A stretch of DNA of 64,000 nucleotides from Apostichopus japonicus (Eukaryota > Echinodermata > Holothuroidea > Aspidochirotida > Stichopodidae). The stretch covers positions 451,001-515,000 of the forward strand of contig NC_092575.1 in assembly GCF_037975245.1 (NCBI RefSeq). Reading direction: 5' to 3'. Below the pieces are notes generated by a model. It was not told the origin of the DNA. It did not search any database and saw only the letters and a program-made list of their open reading frames with translations. The translations under genes and the position numbers were made by a program. Shown one piece after another: positions 13,823 through 27,000 of the stretch (position 1 is its first letter; each line of letters begins with the position of its first letter).

Positions 13823-16800
13823 GTTAGTCATTTTTTATACATTTTTTTGTCAGTGTTCTTTCTCCAGAATCAAATGTACGTTGTCATGTAATTCAAATCT
13901 TAAAACATAAAAGGCCTAATTACAAATGTATTTATAAATTTCTGCAAACGTAATTATACAAACGGATGGACTTTTCTATTGCATATAATACATTCAATTC
14001 ATAAATTCGTTTTGAGATCAAATTTGCCTTAAAAAGTTTTACTACCGTACGGAGCGTGACATACATCACGTGACTAGATGACCGAACCTGTTGAATTCAG
14101 GGCGACAACTGCAGCGAAGAAAAATAAATAAACTCTCAGCAATTGACAGAAAATGTTGATCTCGTTGATCCAATTTTCGAGATTTCAATTAATTTTTAAG
14201 TTATTATTAATTGTAATTAAATGAAGAAACATTTTGCTAACTCTATTTATATATATTTACGTTTTGAAATTATCCTTCTGACGCTCGGTTGTTTTGGAAG
14301 CATGAAACTAGTTACGAAACTTGAAAAATACTATTTCTCTAGAAATATGATCAGTTTTTAAGGCTTAATTTGTAGCCGTTCTGTCACTGTACAGTGCAGA
14401 CATGATTCTGCAGAGTAATAAATAACGAATTTCAGGAGAAAAAAAAACTAATTTTTATAACTATATTTGGAATCACACTAAGCAGCAACAGTAATTGAAT
14501 AAACCAGGTTTTTATTCCAATTTGATTAACTTTGCATAATTTGTGAAACGGAAGCAACTTCATTAGGAACATTTAAATATCTTAATTTACTGTTAAAGTT
14601 TTGTCGAGCCAATAACAAGCGACCCGTTCGAAATAAACCAATATTGTTTCTTTTTAAAATTCATAATGTGATAACCAATCCCTAATTTCTGTTGTTGTCC
14701 AGCAGATGTTTGAGTTGATTTTGTAAATTCTCCGACGCTGTTCAATACTCAAATCCTATAACAACGTAGTTATTATTATAAAAACTAGTAAAGTTTCAGA
14801 AAATAATGAATCAAAAAGGTCGCAACTTTTAATATTTTCTTTCTTACACATGTGGTTATCATTTTAAATATATATTTGTTAATAGTATTCTCTGTATAAC
14901 TGTTAAACGCTTTGAAGTGATATTACCGAATTGCTAAATATTGCAATTTGTAAATCATAATAGCTGTAAAAGCACAATTTACAAATGTAGGTCCAGGTGT
15001 CTTTATAGTAGGGCACGACTGATGAACCAAAATCGTTGATGGTATTATGATGATACGATATAAAATACATACCTTGGGTATTCGTGATTGAACCGACAGA
15101 AAGAGATAACTCACCATGCGTGTAATCAATGTTTGGCAAGACCCCGGTATTCAATAAATCAATCAAAAGTGTTGGAGGAAATTTAACTTACAAATAGACA
15201 GGATTACTGTGTAGGAAGTTACGATTTGTGCATGAAATAATAACGAAATTTAGACAAGAACGAATTAATTTGATGACTGACAAGTAATGTAGTTCTCTGC
15301 GTTATGCAATTGAGTATATCGCGACTATACATGTATTTTCAAACTTCAGACATGGATGTAGTTGTTACACATTAAGAACTAGACTCCATGTAATAATTTG
15401 TTTCGTGTCCGTCCGTGTACCAGGCTCTCCGTGTGAGCTTCGTCTTGGTATGGGATAAATGACACTGATATCTATTCTCCGGGTTGAATTTGCCACAATG
15501 TCGTGTAAGCAGACTTGCAGAACAGGTACAACAAAGTGAGGATAAATAGCATTCTCATTGGTATAAGTACAAGGATGAGTATACTATGATCTAAGCGCGC
15601 GTACTTTATCTTATACTAGTGTGTACAGTTCTACTAGATTACTAAATATACCCTAGTATCGAGTACAAATCCATGAGGACAATGATCACCAAGTTATGTT
15701 CAAAATTATGTAGCTTGCGTAACATGACGCAAAATAGGAAATGGACAACTCCCTAGTTAGTCGGAGTACCCAAATCATTTTTAGCTGCAATGATCCCAAG
15801 TTGATTTATTAACACCAAAATTATGTTGCTGCGTAACTAGACGCAAGATGGGAAATGAACAACTCCCTAATTAGTCGGAGTACCCGAATCATTTTAGCTA
15901 TAATGATCCCCAAGTTAGATTCATTAACACCAAAATTATGTTGCTGCATAACATGACGCAGGGATGGGAAATAAACTGGGACGGATTGAATTTCAGTAAA
16001 ATTAAATTTCTCAAATATTTTTCGTATTGTGATTGAACATGTAGAACCAGTTCCCTGATATCAACGAGTTCTCTCTCGAGTCCTCATTCTCTCGGGAAGA
16101 GTTTCAAATGACTTTTTCCCACACCGTTTCTCCCTAAAACTTTCCTAAACCCTTCGAATGATACACCTTCGTTTTGACTCTTTTTGCAGCATTTTAGATT
16201 TGTTTAATTTTCATTCAAAACGTAAAAGAGAATATAGAATAAATTATACTTGATGAAACATTAGACACTATTTTGTAAAAAAGGACAAAGATTTTTGTTC
16301 CATCTCATTCAGTAACTGATATTGCTAGTTTGTTAAATGAATACTCATCACGTGCCATTGCTAGTTTGTTAAATGAATACTCATCACGTGATATCGCTAG
16401 TTTGTTAAATGATTACTAATCACGTGATAGTGCAGCTCACGTGCATGTCCACACGAACGGGATAAAAACTAAAAACGTTTCTTGTTCATTTTGGTTTGGA
16501 AAGTAATTTATGTGTAGGAAGTGCGTTGCAATAAGGGTGAATTCTTCAAATCCAACTCAAACTGCCTTGCATGAAATTCCCCTGCCCCTCCCCCCCCCCG
16601 CCTGTACCCTTGAATAATATGATTTGAATGAATAATATCAGCGCATAGGCTATATTTACTGCACTCTTTGCCCTTGGAATTAAACAAAACAAAAAGAAAA
16701 TGTATCGTTTCCTTTCTTTTCTGACATTTATTTGCAAGTAATTGAAACAATAATTATACAGTGGTTTCAAACTATACCGAAACAATGAAGATGTTCCTCT

Positions 16801-17973
16801 CTTCGTACAAATAGGAAGAATGTGTTGAGTATTTTAGTATATTTAGAAACAATTCAAGCTTCATTACTTCTTGTAATTTATGCAAATAATGTCAGTTACG
16901 GTATCTTATATTATGAATTTGATTGAGAATACCATCTTTCATCCGAAATTCACGACGTATACTTTTCTTCGGGATGCTACCATTTTGACGGAGATAATGA
17001 AATCTTGCAGACATGTATAAAAATCTGCTATTTTTTTTTGGACAACTCGGTGTACGATTTACATATAAATAGCAACCAAATCCTTATTTTAGTTCTAAAA
17101 TAACAGATATTGGGAAAACAGAGAAGCCCGGTGCTCACAACCAACAAACGGTCATTAGCTTAGACAAACTAAAAAAATCACTGTTACCAAAGTGCTTCAT
17201 GTGGTTACAGAATGTTTTGTGTGATTTATCAATAACCACCGCTGAGTATTTTTTAAGGTCGGAAGTTACCTGTGTGTGACTGTATAAGCACAGCTTGTAA
17301 CTAATTATGAAAACAAATAGAACAAGAGAAGTGTGATTCTTCTACCTGTGTGTTAGATAACCCCAGGCAGGATTCTATCAAGGTTACAGTATGATACAAC
17401 AAACCGACCAGCCATGTGCCTGTCTAGGTGTGGGAAACAACAAATATAACAGAACTGATCAAGTATAAGAATCTTAAACAAAGGATTAAATAATGTCAAT
17501 TCATTCACATTTATTGTTGTTATGTTTCTTTACAACTCCTTGCCCATTTTGTCTTACATAAAGTTCTAACGTTGTTCATCAATACTATCTTACCGGTTTC
17601 CAATTTCAAAACATTCTACTTGACATCAATGTTACAACATTGCGCAATTCCGTTAAGTTTGGGAGGATACTTGTTAGTTAGTTTTTTCCTCCACCCTCTC
17701 TCGCCCACCCCTCTGGCCCCACTCCTCTCCTTTAAATACCGTTCCATACGGTTCAGGTAATAGTAAACCTGTGATGTACTGCTCTACCCTATATGCGTCG
17801 TCTAGCGTGACAAACTTGAAACTATTTGGTTATCCTTATATACATAAAATGGCCATCTTTATTTTAGAAAGTAGGCCTAGGTTTTTCCCTGTTTCCCTTA
17901 TTGTTCAAGTCTCGATATATTCTCACTTTACATATAGCTCTCACTTTACATGTAGTTCTCACTAATATATATA

Positions 17974-18039
<66 letters not shown>

Positions 18040-21000
18040 TTATATATATATATATATAATTAATATTTGTAATTTAATAAATATGCAAATATATAGAATA
18101 TGCAAGAATTGTTTGCCTGACTTTATGGGAATGGAGTGTATATATATATATACATATACATATACATATATATATATACACTCCATTCCCATAAAGTCAG
18201 GCAAACAATTCTCTCATCCTCTGTATGTCTTAGTTTACTATTTGTTTATAAGAGCACTCATGCCAAAGTGTGAAAATCAAGTTAATGCTACCAGTCGTAA
18301 ATGTCCGAGTATATTCTCGTAAAATTTAGTCCTCTCGTCACTCACTTATTACGTGTGCTTGCGCATTGAGTTCAAACGAAATGGCTTAACTATTAGCACC
18401 GTCCGCGGATTCGTTCACTTTGGTAACATCATACTACGGTAATTTCACGCAATATTTTTCTTTAAAATGTGCGATACCAATCAAATTCCAAACCTAATGA
18501 AACCCTGCAGCTACGTGCTTTTAAGCGCAACGTTATTTGGTGTTCTACTAGGTAGTTTTAAAGGAATTGACCACCAACCACAAACAGGATTTTAAATAAC
18601 GCTATGATAGGACAATGGTCGCCTCAAGCTGCTCAAGAGTGATCGTATATGCTTTGGTCACTCGCCCTCCCTAACCCCCTCTTACCCCACCCCTATAGCG
18701 ATATAAGTGAATATACAATTCCCCTCACGATGAAGTGGGTGGGGGGAGGAGAGGTGTGTACCACTAGGTAGCTGATCTTGTTTCATTTCTAACAGAACAG
18801 CACCTTGTTCCTTTTCTACTAATGTTTCATTCGTGTAACTCACCTGACCACCCCGCTTTGCAATGTTCCGTACATTCTGACACTGTGACGCATTTCTTAC
18901 TGTCCATTGTCCGATTCGGGTTTTTGTTATTTCTTGAAGTCACCGGAAAAGAAGAGGGCCCCGGGGGTTGGGGGTTGGAGAGAGCGGTCATTTTCCTACC
19001 AGTATGTAGTAATAACTACTTTACCACAATCGGTTTCTCTCTTAACAAACCGATACGTGATAATGTTATTTCAGTGTACGAACATTTCCCTAAATTTTAG
19101 TTAGATCTTTAAATGAAATAACTAAGATCTTAATGAAATATACTAAATCAAAACTATTCAATTATTGATATTGAACGACAAACATCCACCAAAAGTGAGT
19201 TATTTTGCAGCTATAGAGTAACATATGTCTGGGTGCCGCAGTGCCTTTCATATCCAAACCTACAGCCTGTACATTCATGTTAGGATCACTATATCAAACT
19301 GTGGACACAATATCTTTCAGTTTTCTTGTTTCAATTAGTTGTGGATCATCAGTATACATCTGGTCCAGGGTAGCTTTAAAACGAGCCCGGAACCCAAATT
19401 AGTCACCTTTTTACCGAAAAATATTTTAATCAGAAATTCCGTAGCTGAACAGGGTCGTAAAATAGGAGTGGAAAAATAACTTTCATCCATATACCAAAAA
19501 CGATTGGCTGTATGTGCGAGGGTTGAATGGGGTGGTCAAGATACAGAGAATGAAAACAGATTTTGGGGGGTTTTGATAGGCGAGCGAGGTCGTTGTATTG
19601 GCTTTAGAGAGTAGTGACAGATATACGAGGAACAAAACCTTCCTACCACTTACTAAAAACCTAGCTTTACATTGATTCTATAGAGGAAGGCCGAGTCATA
19701 ATGCAGAGGTCATACCATGGTCCGCCCGATGATAATGTCTTTTCGCTGCCGCTATTTGTTCTTAGGTTATGTTTCTGGTCGTAACTCAGATGGTTTCCGG
19801 GTCGAACTGGTTCCCGATGACAGATGTATAAGGTACTGTTGGTGTCGATTGGTTATCATCACTGCTAATGAGTAGCGTACAAATCCCAACCGTCATAAAC
19901 ACACAATCGTTATATTCAATATTTTGCGTATAAATATACTCAGATCTGTTACATGCGCCATTATATTTTCAGGGATAAAAATAGATTTGGCACTGGATTT
20001 GGCATAAGTGGATATCGTTAGCAGCGCTGCAATATGCATTATATTAAAATGTTCTCTCCCCCACTCCCACAGGCACACCGTTTATCGTCGTAACGTCTTG
20101 GTTAACTTAAGTTAGACTAACGATGTCTTGTTAAAAAAAAAATTGTATCTCTACTTGTGGATCCCCACCCGTCTCACTAATCGCCCCCCCCCCCCCCCAT
20201 TACACACACAAACTTTTCATGCCAAACTACTTTGAATGAAAACCATCCAAGTCGTATACTAGTAGTAAGCAGGCGGAATATTCAGAGATACATTCTCTTA
20301 ACTGGCATTTCTCGTTTTTACAGAATTATTTGGGTTTATTGTATTTAGATAAAATGCGGTCCTGGTCAACTGTGTGCTTGTGTTTTCCTTTATGCGATTT
20401 TTCGTACATGTTGTTTCCATTCTGTTTCAACAATCAACATGTTTCGACAGTTGTCATAAATAAACTCTTGAGGTGCAAACGTTGTGGTTTCTTCTTGAAT
20501 GAGGCTTCTTTCGCCCTTAAGTTCAGGCTCATAACTTCTCTAACCAAAGACTTGTGAGAGTATTAATACTGCTAATCCTCAAGAGATCAGAGGGATTTGA
20601 CGAAAATGAACCTCAAAGGTACACAAAAAAAGGCAGAAAAGGGTATGTAAACCGACGAAAGTAGGACATTGTTTTACCGCCCAGTGGACACCTAGAAAGC
20701 GTTAGTTTATGGGGGTGGGTGGGGGAGGGGTGTTTGCTGACCTATTTCAGTGGCGACCTGATCACCACTATGACTTTCTTCGTGAAAATTAAACTACGCT
20801 CTGAGAACAATGTTTGAGAGCAAGCTTATGCGATTGATGTAGCATACCATGTAAATTAAAGGTACTTAAATTTAGTATTTTGGTAAAATTGATGTTTCAG
20901 TCTAACACATTTTTCACTGATGGTAATCGCGCGTCGATGAGTCATATGTGGTTGATTAAATTTATAATGAAAAGCAACAAATGAATCGATAGATGAATAA

Positions 21001-24000
21001 ATAAACTTAAAGGGATGCATAAGCCGGAAGAAGAGATACTGTATGTGAGAAATGGATGAAGTTGTTGGTGAAGGCATGTTGTAAAACAATGACATAATTG
21101 TCTTGAAACCAAATAAGGTTTGATTAGATCTGTGTCGTGGTTTCAACATTTTTACCGTATTTCTTTTCTTTTTACTGAAAACCTCGAAAGAATTTACTTT
21201 CTTTGCCATAAGATGCCAGAAATAGTCATGTTAACAATGGTCCACAAGTATTATATTGAGCAGTATAGAACCCTGCCCCATTCAGAACCGTACCCTGCCC
21301 CACTAAGAACCGTACCCTGCCCTCAGCTCCTCCTTAAGCAATACAAAAACGTTCAGCAATCTCACTCAATCGAATTTCTTTCATAGCGGTAAGAGTGTTT
21401 GACCCGACACCATCTTGGTTTTAAGCAGTTTTAAGTGTTCACTTTGATAAATCAATGTGACATCTCTGAAATTTAGTAAAAAGAGGATGTTATGTGCATT
21501 GGTCGCTACCGATATTTACAAGGCCCCTCCCCGGCCCGGTTTGCTCGAATTCTTATAAGTGTCGAGTCACGTGCGTTTTCTGTGAATCCTCAGTGTATAA
21601 TATATCTGTGGGGGTTTAGTCATTGTTGCCCAGAGGAATACTTAAGTAATTTACAAATCTGATATAAATTAACATCAGTTCAGTAGTAACTGCTAAAAAA
21701 TCACGGACAATACTCGTCACTAGGGGTGATAATTGAATTTATGACATGATATCCTCAAAATTTCACACGTGTTCAATTATTGGTGTCGCTCTGATACTTT
21801 CCAAAGCTTTTGGGATTGATGCAATAGGGACTCAAAAATGTTTCGAAGTTGGTGAGCGATACTAAATCATTTTCTGAAGATGAAATGGTAAAGATAACTG
21901 CACAAAATTTATTGTACAATTCCCTTGAAAAGGAGGTCAGTGTCATGTTGAATTCACCTGACATATGTTAAAATGGTATTTTAGTCAAATGGTCCGTAGT
22001 TGAAATGTGTAGTGTTATATAGGTTGAACTTTTGATGCGCACACGCGAAAATCAGTGTTCGTTGTTTGAGCAGGGGGTTGCCGTTTAGAATGGTAACTCC
22101 CTGGTTAGAGTCGGAAAATATATAGTGAATGGCTTCAGAGGCGTATCTACTGATGAGGGAGTGGTGGGAGGGAGGGTGGATTGAGAGCAAGGTGGAGGGT
22201 AATCTTACCACTCTGTGGACATCCCCGTTTGCTTGATCGTGTCTGTGGCCATAACTGTTACGATTACATGCAAGCAATAATATATAGAAACTTCGCAAAG
22301 AAATGTTTAAAAAGTCAATGTCAATTGTTTGTAATTATTATTATTAGTATGATTATTTGTTTTGTCGAGGTTTGATACTATGTTAGCAAATCTTACAAGC
22401 TAGGAAGCGACCACTCATATCATGGGATGGAATATTTATTTACTAACTCTGTAAGATTGGTACTGTGATCTTATACACTCTTCACTCATACGTCGTATCT
22501 ATACAAACTTGACGAGCATAAGCTTTACCATGTTAACACATATCGCTCACTAGCTTGGAGCGAGTAAGTGTATTTCGTCTCCAGCAGGACAAACTACATA
22601 TTTGTTGGTACAGTTCATATTTTTTTCGTGTTTTATGTGTTGTATTTACTGCTAATTGCACGAATGCGGCAAAATGATTCACAGGGCAGTTCGGGTTACC
22701 CAAACAGAGAGATAGATAGGTAATAACAATGACGACATTTTTCACTTCCAGCTGTAATGTCGATCATATAGCTCGGAAAGCCTCGGGAAATGTTTAGCTG
22801 CGTGCTTTCACACATACGCGGAGTTCAAATATTGTCAACAAGAATGACAACTATATTAGATCCTTGCGAGAAACTTTTTGCTGGATGTTAGAGGCAAATA
22901 TCGCTGGCTTGAGTCGATAAGTTGAGGGAAGTGAGTTAAGATGAGTGGCTGGTTGGATGGTTGAAATGTATAAATACTGACATGTTTGGAAAAAATACTA
23001 TCGGCTTTAGTCATTATCCACAATGAATTAGTATTATATGATAAACCACAATTGTTACTGGCCAAAATAAGGCAACCTATGTCAACACTACGAGACCTCA
23101 AACACGTGTAAAATGCCTGCCCAAAAAACACTTCTTGAGTCTCAAATGTTGCTAACATTGTCCTCATTATTTGATGACACATGCGTAATCAATACTGAAG
23201 CAACTTTGTCCTCTAGTAAAAAACATCATCGATTTTAAGTAAATTTTAGTCCCGCATCACAGATACATAAATATCAACATAAATAGATGCTATGAAAGGG
23301 CGTTTTGCGCATGCGCATATTCCATCTAATCTAGTTAACTTTAAATATTATTATCGTATTGATTAACTGCAGAGGCTCATCACCTGTTTCCTATTTACGA
23401 CAAGAAATTTCATGAACCTTTTGATGCACATTGAGCAATTATCATTATCCTTGTGATGATTGGAATATGGTTAGGAAAATATTTTAATAACGTTATTATG
23501 AAAATAAAGAAATAGGCTCAGCTACTTGAAATCCTCCATACATTTGGTTTCAATATTTTCAATGAAAAAATACTAAAATCCCTTCAGGAAAATTATCTGA
23601 AAATTATGCTTAAATATGAAAATATTAGAAAATACTTATTAATAACTTAGTACTTCAATTGATGTGGAAAAAAAAACCTGAAAATATGGTAATGTGCGTT
23701 AGTTTGATCATGCAGCTACAATTGCCCCATTGTTTGATTAACTGCGGTCTTAATTTAAGAAATAACTTGTTTCGTCGACACAAAAAAATAACTTGTCAAA
23801 TTAATATTTAATTAATTCACTTTTATTTTCTAGAAAAGGTTGAATTTCGTAGTGTTATGTTGTTCATTTATCATTATAAGTTGGAAATAAATGCCAATTC
23901 TTATTTGCAGAAAACTTGTCAGTTATGTCAGTTATAGAAACACATTATATTATGATATTGTATTAGGATTGAATACAACGATATCATCTTTCGGGACATC

Positions 24001-27000
24001 AACTGATAATATTACTGCAATAATATTATATAGTTAGGCCTGAACATAAAAATGAAAGTGCTTCGTAAACTTACACAGTTGAAGTCATGTTTTGAAAAAA
24101 ACAATAATGAAAGGAATCAATAAGATTTAAATGTTCCACAATTCCAGTCAATCTTTTACTTCATGAATTCCAATTGGGACAGGTGGGTGGGTGTATACTA
24201 TATAGTCTAACAGGTGAGGTTCATCGTGTAATATCAGGTGGGTTTAAATTATAAGACCCCCATCTTCTCTGTATGGCCCTATACTGCATAAAGATGTATC
24301 TATTTTCCTTTGAATCGCTCTTTGATTAAATCATAAAAAGCGATTACAAATAAAGCGTAATAAATAACGTTGTGACTGCCCAGGTACATAAAACTTGGCC
24401 TAATTCTAAAGCTATGATTTATCTTCGAAATAATCTTAACCTATTTTCAAAAACCAACACAACCCCGACTTGCACTTTAATTCCTCGTTGGATAATTTCT
24501 CTTCTTAAATATTTATTTGAAGTCATCTTTCGTCGAGAGGCTTTAACTGCTCCATTGGTTTTACTCTTTTCTTCTTCTTCGGAGAATCGTAAAATCTGCG
24601 GTAAAGTATCCCGTGTACTCCGGTTAAGGGATGCCGAGAATGTCCGCTCAAGATCATACACTATGTATCTTCAGTGCAACTAATACTAACTTACATATAC
24701 AAATTAATAATTAGGTTTTTAGTTCCCAAGAGTGACTGACGGAAATGGATGTATTCTTGTATGTTGGTTATTTAAACGTTCAGGTAAAAAAGAGAGCAGT
24801 TATATAGCACGCTATCACTGCTATCACGGTTACGTACAAAATATCTTACTCGGTTACGTACAATGAGCAAACCGTAATGTACAATAGATAAAATGATACA
24901 GGCTATATACTTAACAATAGTACGGTGGATACGAACAGTTACGTACAATAAACAAAAGTTTTAAGTACAACTGAACAAAGGTTTTACAATATAACAGTAG
25001 TGCACAGGAAACTATCTGAAACGTGAGGGGTGGGGGCGGGGGGGGGGGCAGGAAACCAGTGTAATGTTACTTTGTATACGCGACGTTGGCCTATATCGGA
25101 TATTGAACTTAATTCCAAATATTGTATGACAAACTTTATACTTTTTGTTTTAATTTAAGAAGTTCCGTGTTTCATATTTGTTATATGTTTGACCAAACTT
25201 CCCTATAGTTGAAAAAGGGAAGCTGTAGTATAAATATACTGCCCCTTGTACCTATGCCTATGTCAAACAAACGGTTACCTCCAATTGATATCACGTAGGT
25301 TACGTTCAATAAAACAATCGGTTACGTACAAATATAATTAACGGTGAACAGTTACCTACAATAGAACAAACTGTTGTGTACAAATAAGGAATCAAACGTC
25401 CACACGATTGGTCTCGTTTGAAACAAGTTGAAGAAGAATATGAAGCCATCAAGTGTAGAAACAGTAGATAAATGCATACAAAAGTAAATATTCCATACCC
25501 CTTTTATATTCTTAACTATCATAATTCCGTGTTTAATCTTTTTTTCTTTTTTATTAAACACAGTGCAACCTTTCAACATGAACGGTCCTTACTCGGAAGC
25601 TATCAAAGAAACCGCTATAGAACGCCCTCAGTCCTCTGAGTCCAACGACGCGTCACCTATGAGCAGAGACGAAACCGCGACACCGAACACCGGAGGGATA
25701 TCCGACAACGACAGGAAGGATAACCGCAATAGCGATTCACTAGATGGCGATAGAGATATGCATACACCGTCTCCGAAGAAACCGCGGTTAGAAGACAAAC
25801 CGATGAGTGGAAAAGTAGCAACTGTCGAGGCAAGACTGGAGATGAAACCGCTCTGGGATGAATTTCATTCTTTGGGTACTGAGATGATTGTTACTAAAGC
25901 AGGCAGGTAAGAATGGTTTAAGGATCACACTTGAATGTTTGGTTTATATGACGTGTTCTAATCGATTAAATTAAAGACTTTGCTGGTTTACATGTATTGT
26001 TGCTGTATGGGTTTACTCCAGGCTTCTCGTGGTTAAGTATATTCATGTCCTCCATATCTTTGAGAGAAAAGCACTCATATGTTCTACAGAACAGTCTTGT
26101 TCATTAATAAACATCCCTCGCCCCCCCCCCCCCTCATTTACACGCATGTGTGTATGTATAATTGTTGCTCCAGACCAAGAGTGAATGGGGAGGGGAGGGG
26201 GCCCGTCATTGTCCCTGCCTCTTCGTGGTCCTATTCCATAACCTGGGTTTTTCTTTATTTACGACTTCCTTGCTTTTTCTCGCTATATGCCAAGATTAAC
26301 GATAAATATTAATCACGCCCCATTTACGCCCAAACTTGGCATTTTGAAGGAAACCCGTAGATCTGCATTAGGTAAACATGAGATTAATCCATTATTGTGA
26401 CTTCTGTTACGCAACAGATGGCGATGTTTAAATTTAAACATATTTTAGAGGTGGGAGGAGGGGGGGGGGGGTTCTCTCAATTATTTCAAATGCAGCAAAT
26501 GCAGTTATTTCGCGTGTGCTGACATATAGCTCATATACATAGATGAATATGTACATGGTAAATTGGCTGTATGGCTTACAAATTCTACTTGAACTTACTT
26601 TCGTAATAACTGAGTGACTTAGTACTGTATTAAGTTGTCATTTATTACTACTCCCGAATATTGCTTGGAGAGCTTCGTAAACAGTGCCTTTAAATAGAGA
26701 ACATTCTGGCAAACGGTCACAAATTTCCCACAAGTAGCAGATCTGCTCTTTCACCTATGAAGCATAAATAATTAATTTGATATAATACGTACAGCCAATC
26801 CCTCATAGAAAGTTTCCTTACACTGTAAACATAATCTAGTCAAGATGACTAGAGTACATTAGTCCAGACAATGCTTCTATCGACCAATTAATTCTAGTCA
26901 CTTGACTAACTTTTGGTCCAGTGACCAAATAGTTCTGGTCATATGACTAAGTAAACCTGGTCACATGACCAGTTTTTACTAGTCATTCAATTATGCCTCT

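Larger units (their letters stand above)
13823..25563 (+). other. Tbx1/10 intron 1 (11.7 kb)
   Basis: No further exon was recognised. The intron contains a ~115 bp tandem repeat at 15,670-15,970, a CACGTG-bearing repeat at 16,315-16,430, TA tracts at 17,965-18,060, a 108 bp fold-back at 18,105-18,212, and an array of GGTTACGTACAA motifs just upstream of exon 2. A first-intron location makes any of these candidate regulatory DNA, but nothing in the sequence establishes that. Confidence 0.6.
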
